Source: Acanthosepion pharaonis
Lineage: Eukaryota > Mollusca > Cephalopoda > Sepiida > Sepiidae
DNA: 64,000 bases
Assembly (NCBI GenBank): GCA_903632075.3
Contig: CAHIKZ030001202.1
Location: forward strand, 50,001-114,000
Reading direction: 5' to 3'
A model generated the notes under the pieces. It was not told the DNA's origin, ran no database searches, and saw only the letters and a list, made by a program, of their open reading frames with translations. Position 1 is the first letter of the stretch. Every line of letters starts with the position of its first letter. Below are positions 47,701 through 54,817 of this stretch, one piece after another. The translations under genes were made by a program, and so were the position numbers.

Positions 47701-49520
47701 GTAGGAAACATTGCAAGTCTAAATAAAATTCTCTACACCTATACACAAGAAACACAATTTGGTTATGGATTACCCTGTAATGTAACTGGATAGATATCCC
47801 CATGCAATGACTTCAATACTTTCTAGGTTCCATGACTGCCATTATCCAGACAAAGAGACATTTTTAAATGTTTGATTTATTTAGAGAAAAGACTAATTGT
47901 AAGGTCTGATTTAAAAAAAAAAAATTATAATTATTTACTTTTCTTTACTTCTTTGCATTTAGGAAATGTTCAAATCTTTGGAAAGAGAAAAATAAATGAA
48001 CAAGTTTCTTCCAATAATATTTAACAGGCCAAAGATCAATGCACTAAAAGTATGTCTAACCTAAAAATCCTTTTATCATAATAATGTTGATCAAAATAAT
48101 TAGTGAACCAAATAGTGGGAAGACAATTCTTTTAGTCAACAGTTTTTAAATTTTTTTAAATCTTCAAATTTTGTGAGAAAATATCTTCTATAAAATGAGT
48201 TCTGTATGCATGCTGAATTTGTCTGTACATGAGAATATAATTTGAATCTTATGAAACAAAATGCAACTGAAAAAATTGAAACTGTTTTTTCTTTTACCAA
48301 AAAATGAATTTCTTAATTTATGCATGTTTTTTTTTTTTCTTTTCAGATTACTGGGGGGGATGGGCTTGCTTTACAGTCAGTATTATTCTTATTGGTGTGC
48401 TGACTGCTTTCATTGGTGATTTTGCCAGCCATTTTGGTTGTACGATAGGCCTTAAAGATGCAGTTACTGCTGTCTCATTTGTTGCCCTTGGTACGAGCGT
48501 GCCAGGTAAGCCAGTGTTCTCATTTCTCTTTCAATACCTCTATAATCTCATTGTATTTTATTATGGTCTACATTCTTACTGAAAGTAAATAATGTGGGGC
48601 CAGTAACATTTTAATGGCTAACATATAAAATTAACATTTTGGTGAGGATTGTGTAAGAAAACATTTTTTTTAAAATTGGGGCTAATTCTATTTTTTATTC
48701 TTCTGATGTATATTTTTAGCATTACAAACTTTGATGTTTGTTAGAGTTTAAGAAATTTATTGTGTTGCTTTTGACAAAGTGTACATTTTAATGGATTTCA
48801 ATAAAATATCAGCATTAGAAATTTAAACCTTTTTATGTACAAGGCAGGGAATAAATTGATGGTTGACGAACATTCAATTCCTTCACAAACATAAACTGCA
48901 CAATTTTTAATTTTCCTGTTGTTCATTTTTTCTTTCATTTATTTCTCCCTCTCTGTCGTTCTCTTTATCCCCCACCTCTCTGTCGTTCTCTTTATCCCCC
49001 GCCTCTCTGTCGTTTCCTTAACTCTCCCCATCAGACTCTCTGTTGTTCTCTTGTCACGCTTCCATTTCTCTTAAAATAGAATAACATTTGGATTTTATTA
49101 TATTTATATAACGATTTATATTGATTTATTTTCTTCTTTCCAGACACATTTGCCAGCAAAGTTGCTGCCATCAATGACAAATATGCAGATTCTTCCATTG
49201 GTAATGTAACCGGCAGCAACGCTGTCAACGTGTTCCTTGGAATTGGTATTGCATGGAGTATTGCTGCCATCTACCATGCAGCAAACGGCACAGTATTTCG
49301 CGTCCATCCGGGCACTCTGGCCTTCTCTGTCACAATTTTCTGTGTGTTTGCCTTCTTCACAATTATTTTGTTGGTTAGCCGGCGACACCGTGCAGTTGGT
49401 GGTGAGCTGGGTGGCCCTCTAAAGTACAAATATATCACATCAACTCTCTTGGTATCCTTCTGGGTTTGCTACCTCTTGCTGACCAGTCTTATGAGCTACT
49501 GCCATATTTCATCATTCTAA
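648..49520 (+). CDS. SLC8A: Na+/Ca2+ exchanger (SLC8/NCX-Calx family), C-terminal half, multi-exon, 5'-partial
   Basis: This gene encodes a plasma-membrane antiporter that exchanges Na+ for Ca2+. Only the second half is in the window. Joined constitutive exons are 648-748, 23658-23776, 31512-31611, 46675-46788, 48347-48505 and 49144-49520. They total 970 nt, which is one carried-over base plus 322 codons and a stop. Optional exons are 10016-10036, 19083-19274, 20440-20622 and 43567-43629. In order the protein shows the end of a Calx-beta domain (VVDDEEYEKNETFF), the loop end (VVGTSSWREQFIEAITV), then membrane segments with the alpha-2 repeat (ALGTSVP joined to DTFASKVAA, then GSNAVNVFLGIG). 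Every junction is AG/GT and every phase matches. Identification comes from family knowledge of NCX motifs and order. The promoter, start codon, alpha-1 repeat and first Calx-beta domain are outside. Which paralogue name applies cannot be decided here, since invertebrates usually have few SLC8 genes. Confidence 0.96.
749..10015 (+). other. Intron of 9.3 kb
   Basis: No coding exon was recognised. It holds a minus-strand LINE relic (about 2580-3370), short C/AC runs near 6249-6280, poly-T tracts and T-rich low-complexity sequence. The small open frames here (for example 5225-5605 and 7162-7485) are pyrimidine-rich and low complexity, without domain signatures. The intron ends in TTTGTTTTCTAG before the microexon. 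Confidence 0.7.
2580..3370 (-). mobile_element. LINE relic (jockey-like non-LTR retrotransposon), endonuclease end and linker
   Basis: The minus-strand frame at 3133-3333 reads ADKPTCVLNKVGYHANLLDLF, partly shown here as GYHANLLDLFLTTCPDQ and PLGSLGHSLVCVKIEIKAK. This is the C-terminal part of an apurinic-type endonuclease domain, including the S-[DG]-H-like final motif. Further on (about 2900-2580) broken frames read NHCKKVLENV and LNTTLDDQGYLLPDFPP, the usual linker between endonuclease and reverse transcriptase in this clade. Frameshifts and stops separate the blocks, so it is dead. Ends are approximate. It belongs to the same broad family as the fragments at 24.4 and 28-30 kb. Confidence 0.75.
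10016..10036 (+). CDS. SLC8A: Candidate 21-nt in-frame NCX microexon
   Basis: Exactly 21 nt lie between a strong acceptor (TTTGTTTTCTAG) and a good donor (CAG|GTAACT). Spliced after 648-748 it reads D-T-D-S-T-H-S plus one base, so entry and exit are both phase 1, as for the other optional exons of this loop. It adds seven polar residues between the Calx-beta segment and the serine-rich exons. Small optional exons occupy the equivalent position in vertebrate SLC8A1. No homologue of the peptide is recalled, and the call rests on the splice sites, the phase match and the position. It could be a chance pairing of sites. Confidence 0.6.
13700..14462 (+). mobile_element. LINE fragment: 5' UTR and ORF1 (nucleic-acid-binding protein) relic
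   Basis: From about 14095 a broken + frame reads CLSDSDSEEE, then FPRFFVLTSLKETPLAKL, a stop, then LRDGNLLVEMEHRKH and HARLNTSKGVIRSKEL, ending ATSEEITSA. This is the ORF1 of a non-LTR retrotransposon type common in invertebrates, where the conserved core is K-L-R-D-G-[DN]-L-L-[VI]-E followed by LN-[ST]-S-[KR]-GV. The homology stops sharply at about 14462, where antisense LTR-type RNase H sequence begins. 13700-14090 looks like its 5' UTR (inferred). It is not functional. Confidence 0.7.
14463..16310 (-). mobile_element. Degraded LTR-type (Ty3-like) retroelement, antisense, with protease, RT and RNase H relics
   Basis: Read on the minus strand from 16289 down. A protease-like frame (15723-16289) has the aspartic motif ALLDTGCSRLLIS. 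A reverse-transcriptase N-terminal piece follows (15584-15772, with VKYPVPKLLREEYS). RT core pieces (14840-15213) include TSLYIDGIFVNES, where the catalytic YIDD is changed to YIDG, and FGLTSKDPECLENV. RNase H pieces (14463-14868) include DPAQGDWCVDG and INLAELDAIL. Frameshifts separate all blocks. No integrase, LTRs or envelope were found. It is inserted tail-first within a LINE, so both ends are junctions with LINE sequence. It is an inactive relic. Confidence 0.75.
16345..16970 (+). mobile_element. LINE fragment: C-terminus of ORF2 and probable 3' UTR
   Basis: The + frame up to the stop at 16606-16608 reads IHIGHTRITHSYLNKDQPV, then CQACKTVYTIKHILTECSDF. This is the zinc-binding C-terminal module (C-x2-C, H-x4-C) after RNase H in ORF2 of many invertebrate LINEs. 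It ends FLKMVGLYQKL. Sequence to about 16970 is probably its 3' UTR and includes a direct repeat of about 24 bp (16709-16757, TTTGATTGGCTAAG core). With the ORF1 part at 13700-14462 it forms one LINE whose middle was lost or replaced by the antisense LTR-type relic. Confidence 0.75.
17584..17619. repeat. (AT)18 microsatellite
   Basis: Uninterrupted AT dinucleotide run of 36 bp inside the intron. Confidence 0.95.
17691..17865. repeat. Foldback (MITE-like) element with central (CA)n(TA)n array
   Basis: The left arm (AATCAACAC ... TTCACACTTCAAG ... ATCTTCAG) and right arm (TTGAAGAT ... GTGTTCAAG ... GTTGAC) are imperfect inverted repeats. They surround a CA run (17761-17772) and a TA run (17773-17810). 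The arms resemble those of the element at 19857-19986, so both are copies of one small non-coding family. No transposase is present. Confidence 0.6.
19083..19274 (+). CDS. SLC8A: NCX serine-rich regulatory-loop exon, copy 1 (192 nt, phase 1-1)
   Basis: Acceptor TCTTTTTAG and donor G|GTCAGT bound 192 nt that read open in the phase set by 648-748. The peptide begins GRISSLIRKFSQSSFVED, then has TRRSSRQS, DHDKDKCIIR, a tryptophan-containing segment (GGSWSPTSS) and ends PQQRRS. It lies in the cytoplasmic loop between the Calx-beta segment and the conserved ELGKP block. RKFS and RRSS fit basophilic kinase (PKA-type R-K/R-x-S) consensus sites, but use of them is inferred. It is paralogous to the next exon (11 of the first 18 residues identical). 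It has no clear vertebrate counterpart and replaces the optional segment seen there. Confidence 0.88.
19275..20439 (+). other. Intron of 1.2 kb between the two paralogous loop exons
   Basis: Short relative to its neighbours, as expected for a tandem exon duplication. It contains a foldback element (19857-19986) and otherwise AT-rich sequence. It is long enough that steric exclusion of splicing between the two exons is not forced. Confidence 0.8.
19857..19986. repeat. Foldback (MITE-like) element, about 130 bp
   Basis: Arms 19857-19920 and 19924-19986 are inverted repeats of about 62 bp. Each contains ATAGGAATCAACACT, CCTCAATG and ATCTTCAGAC or its complement, and the loop is only a few bases. 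Arm identity is roughly four in five by eye. It has the same family features as 17691-17865. No coding capacity. Confidence 0.75.
20440..20622 (+). CDS. SLC8A: NCX serine-rich regulatory-loop exon, copy 2 (183 nt, phase 1-1)
   Basis: Acceptor TTTGTTATAG and donor G|GTCAGT, the same donor hexamer as copy 1. The 183 nt are open in the inherited phase. The peptide starts GTISQLFRKISQTSSIED, later has DRDRDKGLVRMS, and ends AHQLS. Shared features with copy 1 are the initial G-x-I-S-x-L-x-R-K-x-S-Q, the E-D that follows, and a D-x-D-[KR]-D-K block followed by a hydrophobic pair and R. RKIS fits a PKA-type site (inference). Because entry and exit are phase 1, either copy, both or neither can be spliced in. 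The exon is rich in S, T and charged residues with no predicted fold, typical of a regulatory insertion. Confidence 0.88.
20623..23657 (+). other. Intron of 3.0 kb
   Basis: AT-rich, with poly-T and poly-A tracts. No mobile-element coding sequence or further loop exon was recognised. It ends in a T-rich stretch and CTTGTCTTATAG. Confidence 0.75.
23658..23776 (+). CDS. SLC8A: NCX exon: end of second Calx-beta domain / regulatory loop
   Basis: 119 nt between CTTATAG and AAG|GTGAGT; it completes a GGA codon and exits in phase 0. It encodes SSSGSVVEEDDPVLAELGKP, then GENIKITVHIIESTEFK. The block ELGKP-x-G corresponds to vertebrate EMGRP-ILGE, and the strand ending in E-[SY]-EFK closes the second Calx-beta domain. 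The acidic run VVEEDDP replaces the longer EEE-rich linker of vertebrate NCX1. All splice combinations of the optional exons converge on this constitutive exon in the same frame. Confidence 0.95.
24135..24173. repeat. (TA)n microsatellite
   Basis: Uninterrupted TA run of about 39 bp. Confidence 0.95.
24440..24960 (+). mobile_element. LINE relic (jockey-like), post-RT region
   Basis: Broken + frames read SDRFDMVKFAT, FNASKTK, then WNNHIKTITRFAVR and a degraded stretch equivalent to STIRPCIEYCSH-type sequence, ending near EILDKI. These are the conserved steps after the RT palm in jockey-like LINEs: the NFNA-x-KTK block, the thumb region and the R-P-C-x-E-Y motif. Stops and frameshifts throughout show it is inactive. 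Both ends are approximate. Confidence 0.65.
25900..27900. other. Unclassified intronic block, G/T-richer than its surroundings
   Basis: About 2 kb in which the + strand has more TG and fewer long A/T runs than flanking intron. It contains a perfect 14-bp stem (26737-26771), a CAACTTC/GAAGTTG inverted pair near 26540-26566 and a B-box-like GGTTCGAAC near 26827. The + frame at 27690-27899 shows no domain. It looks like a decayed repeat but I could not assign a class. Confidence 0.35.
26737..26771. repeat. Perfect 14-bp inverted repeat with 7-nt loop
   Basis: GTGCTAGTGTATCC, loop TTAAATA, then GGATACACTAGCAC. The stem has no mismatch and does not extend further (T opposite T outside). It is too short for a typical microRNA precursor, and no function is assigned. 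Confidence 0.9.
28040..30150 (-). mobile_element. 5'-truncated LINE (jockey-like) with reverse transcriptase, inactive
   Basis: Read on the minus strand. The frame at 29719-30144 is the linker (CVLEGAKCLFAERMKHCI, then FACKFSFNSTLDSSG). 29475-29672 carries the RT motif NYQPISLLPLLGKLLKAL. 29195-29392 has EAWDVALDILKANDKV, where the expected SKAFDKV is altered. 28993-29217 has LQGSILSPNPFLIFINDLPD and IGIYADNTI, so the catalytic YADD is now YADN. Thumb and C-terminal relics continue to about 28300 (KVASL, FFSHTSC, LWNSLPA) and a probable 3' UTR to about 28040. It lacks the endonuclease, consistent with 5' truncation next to the mariner copy. Multiple stops make it dead. Confidence 0.85.
30190..31020 (+). 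mobile_element. Mariner-family DNA transposon, internally deleted, + orientation
   Basis: About 0.83 kb. The frame at 30295-30687 includes GVITCDGDVMAPFIFPQG and LNTETYIKCLEEVVLPW. After a frameshift come WQQDFAPCHTSRRTQSWL and later PNCNPLSYYVWGAV, then a terminal VVETNGDFIE followed by a stop near 30941. These match a D,D34D transposase family in which the last block is normally P-D-C-N-P-L-D-Y-Y-V-W; here the catalytic D is N. The N-terminal DNA-binding half is missing. It is homologous, roughly 80% by eye, to the inverted copy at 36448-36990. Inactive. Confidence 0.85.
31512..31611 (+). CDS. SLC8A: NCX exon: conserved end of the cytoplasmic loop
   Basis: 100 nt between TTCCATTCAG and G|GTCAGT, entering in phase 0 and leaving one base. 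It reads SVVDKLLKKANLSLVVGTSS, then WREQFIEAITVNA. Vertebrate NCX1 has STVDKLIKKTNLALVVGTNS and WREQFIEAITVSA at this place, one of the most conserved blocks outside the membrane domain. The segment just precedes the return of the chain to the membrane. Two inverted mariner copies lie in its flanking introns. The donor hexamer GTCAGT is shared with the two serine-rich exons. Confidence 0.97.
32066..32089. repeat. (TA)n microsatellite
   Basis: TA run of about 24 bp preceded by GTG. Confidence 0.9.
36414..36447. repeat. (TA)n array abutting the minus-strand mariner copy (left side)
   Basis: 34 bp of TA directly next to the mariner 3' end. Together with 36991-37048 it brackets the transposon, as expected for insertion at a TA target inside a TA microsatellite. 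Confidence 0.9.
36448..36990 (-). mobile_element. Mariner-family DNA transposon, internally deleted, minus orientation
   Basis: About 0.54 kb between two TA arrays. On the minus strand it shares blocks with 30190-31020: TTTTGTCCACTG, GTGAGAAAAAG, ACCATGCCACACAAGCAGG, then a PDCSTFDYY-type block in which the last catalytic D is retained, GGGTGCAGTTGCGTGAGAG, and AATAAATTTACTCTTTA. Most of the coding region between the 5' end and the second catalytic block is missing, a different deletion from the other copy. Inactive; it would need a transposase in trans to move. Confidence 0.85.
36991..37048. repeat. (TA)29 array abutting the minus-strand mariner copy (right side)
   Basis: 58-bp uninterrupted TA run, the longest in the window. 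Confidence 0.95.
37700..37712 (+). promoter_or_regulatory. Candidate recursive (zero-length exon) splice site
   Basis: ATTCAG|GTAAGT: a pyrimidine-leaning acceptor ends exactly where a consensus 5' splice site begins (37704/37705). This is the hallmark of a ratchet point in a very long intron. It lies about 6.1 kb into a 12-15 kb intron. Sequence evidence only; the upstream tract (TTATTTTTATCTATAACTGC) is T-rich but interrupted. Confidence 0.4.
39582..40716 (-). mobile_element. Second mariner family, near full length, decayed, minus orientation
   Basis: Terminal inverted repeats are visible: ATTGGGTAATGCAAAAAGTT at the left, and AACTTTTGGTGCTTTCCCAA at the right, its approximate complement. 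They are about 1.1 kb apart, close to normal mariner length. Minus-strand relics include NMNLHCVSKATFHPKG, LLKKVKTM and IMKLLERC, equivalent to the C-terminal half of a mariner transposase (normally ending near IMKLPERWQKV). It has many stops and is a different family from the pair at 30.2 and 36.4 kb. A poly-T tract and an AT-rich frame at 40200-40523 are part of it, not a gene. Confidence 0.7.
41613..41669. repeat. (AT)n(AC)n compound microsatellite
   Basis: About 44 bp of AT followed by about 13 bp of AC. Confidence 0.95.
43567..43629 (+). CDS. SLC8A: Candidate NCX cassette exon (63 nt, or 42 nt with an upstream donor)
   Basis: A strong acceptor (TTGCTTCCTTCTTTTCAG) precedes an open frame in the phase left by 31512-31611: A-K-D-E-G-G-G-S-E-E-K-A-S-K, then G-F-A-T-I-S-E. 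Two donors both leave phase 1: GAAG|GTGCTT after 43629 (63 nt) and AAAG|GTTTTG after 43608 (42 nt). Inclusion would put a charged, glycine-rich insert between EAITVNA and DDDQEEGEEEKLPSC, just before the membrane. Both donors are weak and the frame runs on to a stop at 43652-43654, so it may be unused. No homologue is recalled. Confidence 0.5.
43960..44110 (+). mobile_element. Possible tRNA-derived SINE remnant
   Basis: GTGAGTTCAATCCTTGGGCC resembles a degenerate Pol III B box plus tRNA 3' stem. It is followed by a short tail (GTGTGTACTTGAACTGTG) like those of cephalopod SINEs. The A-box side is badly decayed, so the class is a guess. Confidence 0.35.
44747..44778. repeat. (TA)n microsatellite
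   Basis: TA run of about 32 bp in the intron. Confidence 0.9.
46675..46788 (+). CDS. SLC8A: NCX exon: acidic loop end and first C-terminal membrane segment
   Basis: 114 nt between TTTTCTCAG and ACAG|GTAAGA, phase 1 in and out. It encodes G, then DDDQEEGEEEKLPSC, then MDYIMHFVCLFWKVLFAFVPP and T. Vertebrate NCX1 has the same layout: an acidic run, EEKLPSC, and a hydrophobic segment ending FVPPT. This is where the large cytoplasmic loop ends and the second membrane half begins, immediately ahead of the alpha-2 repeat. Constitutive inclusion is expected because the membrane fold needs it. Confidence 0.97.
46789..48346 (+). other. Intron of 1.6 kb
   Basis: No exon or transposon coding sequence was recognised. 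A 9-bp perfect stem, CTTCATGTG and CACATGAAG, lies at about 47511-47538. It ends in a T-rich tract and CTTTTCAG. Confidence 0.75.
48347..48505 (+). CDS. SLC8A: NCX exon: first part of the alpha-2 repeat
   Basis: 159 nt between TTCTTTTCAG and CCAG|GTAAGC, phase 1 in and out. It encodes DYWGGWACF, a hydrophobic helix (TVSIILIGVLTAFIGDFASH) and FGCTIGLKDAVTAVSFVALG, then TSVP. This is the alpha-2 repeat of the Na_Ca_ex fold, whose acidic and polar residues (GD in the first helix; GTSVPD in the second) line the ion path. The intron falls between P and D of GTSVPD, the position also used in vertebrate SLC8A genes as far as I recall. No change in a key residue is seen. Confidence 0.98.
48506..49143 (+). 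other. Intron of 0.6 kb with pyrimidine-rich tandem repeat
   Basis: Includes about three copies of a 27-bp CTCTCTGTCGTTCTCTTTAT-type unit (48949-49027). It ends TTCTTCTTTCCAG. Confidence 0.85.
48949..49027 (+). repeat. 27-bp pyrimidine-rich minisatellite, about 3 copies
   Basis: Copies start at 48949, 48976 and 49003. The first two differ by one base (CCCCCAC versus CCCCCGC) and the third is degenerate. It lies about 120-195 bp upstream of the last coding exon. Confidence 0.85.
49144..49520 (+). CDS. SLC8A: NCX terminal exon: end of alpha-2 repeat, last membrane segments, stop
   Basis: The exon starts after TTCTTTCCAG, completes GAC, and reads TFASKVAAINDKYADSSIGN, then VTGSNAVNVFLGIGIAWSIA, then AIYHAANGT. 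Two further hydrophobic stretches follow (LAFSVTIFCVFAFFTIILLV and LLVSFWVCYLLLTSLMSYC), separated by a basic turn (SRRHR) and GGELGGP. It ends CHISSF and TAA at 49518-49520. NCX1 ends CHIKGF, so the C-terminus is complete. DTFASK and GSNAVNVFLG are the ion-site and alpha-2 signature residues and are intact. Confidence 0.99.
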
Positions 49521-49792
49521 AAGTTCCCGCTTGACCCCCCTACCCAACCACTACCACCCATCATTAACATGGTTTGGCTGGAATACAACTGCTATGTTTG
49601 ACAGGCCCACTGCCTACCGGTCAGTCTGCCTACCTACTTGCCTGTCTACACTGGGCAGGGGTCATGTCACACAATTGCACTGTTCTGACTACTGTGGCAT
49701 AAGCTACAGAGTTATTACTGGCCCTTTTTTTCTAAATAACACAATCTTTGAAACTTTCAAAAAAACAAAAACAAAAACAAAAATTGAAGTTT

Positions 49793-49798
49793 AATAAA
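49793..49798 (+). promoter_or_regulatory. SLC8A: Possible polyadenylation signal AATAAA
   Basis: The first AATAAA after the stop codon, about 270 nt downstream and overlapping a second ATAAAA. It could define a short 3' UTR, but several other AATAAA hexamers follow (for example near 51592), so the real end is uncertain. Confidence 0.3.
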
Positions 49799-50576
49799 AT
49801 AAAAGCAATTGATAGAAACTGCCAACCCTAACCCATCCATTTTTTAAAGGTTCTTCAAATAATGTCATTGATCCTTTTTCAAATGAATTATTGAAAAGAA
49901 AGAAAAAGATGTTTTGCATGTAACTTTGGACCATTCCTTCAAGAGATTTCTTCTTGACAGGATGTTAAACATTTTTCAAAAAAAAAAAAAAAAAAAAAAA
50001 ACAAGAAGTGAACATCTTCGACAAGAAATGGACAGACAAAGGGTATCATGTGTCTGTCTGTCCATCTTTGTCTTATTTTTTTCTTTTTTTTCCCAAAAGG
50101 TTAACAAGGCTGACCACAAAGTTTTAAAGGAGAACTAGAAGGAAACACAAACCAAGAAGTTGAAGGGGGAAAAAAAGCAAACAGAAAAAGAAAATTGTGA
50201 ATGAAAAATACTAAAAGGGGGGGGAAAAAAAGAAACAAAGACACTTATTTTTGTTCTTTTCTTTCTTTTTTTTTTTAACTTAAAAAAAAAAAAAAAAACT
50301 TTGTTTTCTCTGTTTCTGATAAATAATGGCATAAAATGTGTTGTTGCCAATTCCAGTCTAAGACTGGTCTTATCTGGCTGTTGAGTCTGAGTTTCTGTAT
50401 CATGTGGCCAGAGGAAATGCTACCCAATTCCTTATTCTTTCTCTCCACCAACCTGTCTTCATCCACCATCATGGATGTCCTGTGAAGATTCACCACCTCC
50501 TTTCTTTACCCATCACTGTCTATGTGACATTTACTTGGATGCATAAAATGTGTGTGAATAACCTTATACGTGCATG

Positions 50577-50607
<31 letters not shown>

Positions 50608-52400
50608 ATATATATATATATATATAATGTAATGCTACTTTCATGGTTCAGAAACAAACTTTGCCCTCTGCTTGTGTTGCAGACAGGAGCAAACGAAAAG
50701 GGTAGAAAGTATACCCAACTTTGAAAAAAGAAGGAAAAAATCCCAGTTACTTTTCTCAATACTACTGACAATACTCTGACGCTGAAATTTTGATTTAATC
50801 TTTATTAATCAATCTTGTATTTTTATCCAGCAAGTGTTCCTCTTCTGTTTTCTGTTGTTGTTTTGTTTTTTTGTTTTTTTTTTATCCACTCTTAATATAA
50901 TAAGAATTCTTTCCTTTCTTCCTTGACATCTCCTCCCTACCTAACAACCATATATAACCTGTGTATCTTCCATTATCAAGCATGATGTTCTAACTCATGG
51001 GAACAAAATGGTTGGAATTGCAATTTTGAATTCAGTTTTTGGAATGAGGGATTTTTTTTTTCTATAAGAAGAAAAAAAATCTTTTTTGGCCAATTGATAA
51101 GACTTGACTGCTCTCCTGGGGCTCAAAATCATAATGCAGAGAGATACAGAATAAGATTGTTGTTAATTTTTTTAGAAGAGTTTTGTTTCCCATCCTATAC
51201 TTTTTTAGTTTCAGCTGAAACCACTCCATTTAATATTTTCTTAACACTCAACTTTGTCTATTTCAGTCTTTCCCTTTTTTTAATTTCAGAATTAATAATT
51301 TCATGTTCATTTTAGCTTTTCTTTTTCTTTTCATTTTTTCTTCTTTCATCTGGTCCTTCTTTTCCTTTTAAGTACCATTTGGTTTTTTTTTTTTTTTTTT
51401 TTTACATCAAATGAGGAGAGGGGCATGTTATATTTTGAATCAGTATGCTCATTCACCTGGGGTCCCTTTCTCTGTCACTACTGATGAAAAAAAACCCAAC
51501 CAACTGAAAATTTCCTTGGAACTCAGGATAGCAACACAAGTTTACCATTTTTCTTCCCATGTTTTCTATATGATGAGAAAAGAACAGCCAAAATAAATCT
51601 TGGTGCTTTTGATGTCATAAGATTAACGAAATTCCTCCTCCTGACCTGTTATGATATTAAGTTTCAGACTTCTTGTGGAATTTTTTTGTCTTGGGTTCAA
51701 AATAGTGTTCATTCTCAAAAAAAAAGTTGTTTCTCTTTCTTTTAGTTAGATATCTTCCATCTCCCATAGCAACTTTCTGATTTGAGATTCATCATATTAT
51801 CTAATATTTGCAAATTACGCACTCAGCATAGACTCTGTGTGTGTCTGTGAGAGAGAGGGAGAGAGAGTTAACCCTGACCCCCACCCGCTTTTTATGAACA
51901 TATAAAAATATAGAGTACACAAGGATTTTTTTCTGAATAACTTTCTTACACCGTGTGTGTGTGTGTGTGTCTTTACAATTTACTTTCTGGATCCCAAACT
52001 CAACATCACACACAAATTTCAAAATCTAAATAAACATAAGTATGAAAAAAGATTTTACAATTATAAAAATATTTACACCAGTGAGATGAAGTTGGTATTT
52101 AAATTTCATCTTTTGACTTTTGTCTTTCCAGACTAAGAATTACAAAAATCTAAACTAAGATTCTTGTCTTGGTAATTGGTCCCCAGTTGACATCATTTTT
52201 TCTTTTTGTTCAGAAGAAAAGATCTCTCTGAAAATGAGTATTGTAAAAAAAAAACACAAAAAAGTACAAATGAATCAGTTTCAGATAACTGTTGCCTTCT
52301 GTGAAGCACATCTTCAAAATTTGTTTTCAATTTGACTGAAGTAAACAAAATGCCACATTTTATACTTGAAATCTTGTAACACTTCCAAAACAGTGCCTGC

Positions 52401-52424
52401 TATATATATATGTGTGTGTGTGTG

Positions 52425-52458
<34 letters not shown>
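52401..52458. repeat. Compound (TA)n(TG)n(TA)n microsatellite
   Basis: TA, then TG with one TATG interruption, then TA to 52458. Confidence 0.9.
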
Positions 52459-52459
<1 letters not shown>

Positions 52460-54741
52460 CAAGCATTTCTAAATGTGCATATGTTATTGTGTATACATGG
52501 GAATGTATCTCATACAAGTTTACATACATATTTATCTAAGTATGTTTGCTTAAATGTTCTTTTGTACATAAAATTACTGTTTCCATTGGAGTTCAATATT
52601 TCATGTGAACTTAGAATCCTTTTTACAATTTTTTTCAAAAATAATTATAATATAATTTTCTGGGGGTAACAGGCAAGAGAAAGAATTCATCTTGGATATT
52701 TGCAGTAATGCATTTAGCTTCAAAATATTTCTTTGTCATAAAAACACATGATTACAAGCTGGCTATATATCACATAATTATTAACTCTCAATACCTATCC
52801 TTGCCCAGCAAGAAATGTGGCTATCAGGCATTCATCTTTCATTACTTGTGACTATCAATAGTATTTTGCATTTTCCTTACCTGGAGAACGTTTTCCTTTT
52901 AACAGGTGTAAGGAACATATTTTCTGTTTGAATGCCAAGCAACTTGAAACTTCAGCAAATGGGCAGGGGAAATATGAACATTGTCCCCAACCTCTTTGAG
53001 AGAATATGGACAGTTCACCACCCTCCCCACTTTAGAGAGAGATTCATATTTCACTATGGCATTACTGCATAGTGAAATTATGAACTTTTCATTTATCAAC
53101 CACTGAGGGGGGAAAAAATCAGGATTGTGCTGGGAAGCAGTTTTCACACACACACACACACATTCTCTCTCTTTCTCTCTCTCATTATAATTTGAAAGTA
53201 ATTCTATAATGATCTAGAAACAAATTTGAATTTTTGGTCTGGTTATAATTAATATCAGTAAATAATCATTGGATTCACATCAGAAAGTATTGCCTGTTAT
53301 GTCACTTGCTGATGGCTAGAGATTTGTAAGTTTACAAATGGAGGACTTGATATGCCGGAAATTTTTTTTCAAAGTTTCATTATTAGTTTCAGTATTCTAG
53401 GTAATTAAAACGGTCTTAAAATGATTCTTGTATTCTTGAGCTTACCTCTGAGTGTTTTAGTGATGCAGTCTAAGAACATTTTTAATTGCAACTTCAGACA
53501 TAGATTTTGATAAGTGAATTTCTTAGCTTAGACTTTTTTTCTTTTTTTGCTTCACATAAGCTTCAGGGATTAATTCCTTTCAACTATCGTCTCTTAGTAG
53601 GATTATCTTTCTGCTTCCAAATAACTTTCAAAGTCAAGGCAGATCAATGATTGATTGATTAGTTTTCTGGCATTCTTGTCATTTTTGCACACCATCTGTC
53701 ATTTTCAGCTACAAATATTGGCACAAAGGTCAAAGAAGTTTTTTTTCCCTAACAAATTCATGATTGTCATTTTTATCAAGGAATACTATATATTCAAGAG
53801 AGAAAATTGTTTAATTTTTTTTTTCTTTAACTAAGCCTACAAGTTAAGGTAGGGAGAGGGAGCAAGAATAAAAACAAAAGATGGAGGGAGGACTGAAGCT
53901 AAGTAAAAACAATGTTTTGTTTTTTTCCCCTTGTTATTTTGTTAATATTGTTGCTTTTGCCTTTGAGGATCTTATCATCAGTTATGAATTAAGTACTTAG
54001 CAATTGCCTTACATTTAAGGATCCTCGTGAAATCAACTTTTTATAGACATCAGTATTTTGCTAACTTTTATTTTCTAAAATATTTGCTCTTCTACTGCAG
54101 AAGACGCCAGAATTAATGTTTTTGTTTTTTTTTTATAATAATTGGCCTGTCTTATGCACAGACACATTGTTTGCCTGTTTTTCTCTCTGTGAATGGTACA
54201 TTATTATCATCATTATTATTATTATTAAAAACAATTTTATTGTTTCTAACTTAAATATATTATTTGTTAAACTGATAATTGTTACAAAATCAAATTTATT
54301 GATTTGTGTTTAAAAAAGAAAATGGGTTTACTTCATAGTCTGTGATATTCATTTGATACCAAATCAATGTTTTACACTTGTAGTCTATTTCAAGGTGAAG
54401 TGTTTTTTCTTTCCCTCCCTTTTTTTTAAGGAATTTTGTCTAAGTTAATAAAGACATAGCTTCATTTGATCAGCAGGCTCCAATTTCAATTGAGAAACTG
54501 GCATATAGATTTTGGAGAAGTCTTTCACACTCTAAATCGTCCATATTCAATATTATTAAGATTTGATATAGGAGAGAGATCCCATTATGTCTGCTACTCT
54601 GTGTGGTCTTTGTCACTTTTATGTGGGTTTCCTTTCTACACAGACTTAAGGAATTAAACATTTAATGCTGTAGTTGCTGAAGGATGAAAACAAGAGCAAT
54701 GCATATGCACACTCAAATGTCTATTGATAATACCTGCACCC

Positions 54742-54743
54742 CA

Positions 54744-54810
<67 letters not shown>
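54742..54810. repeat. (CA)n(TA)n compound microsatellite
   Basis: About 27 bp of CA followed by about 42 bp of TA. Confidence 0.95.
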
Positions 54811-54817
<7 letters not shown>

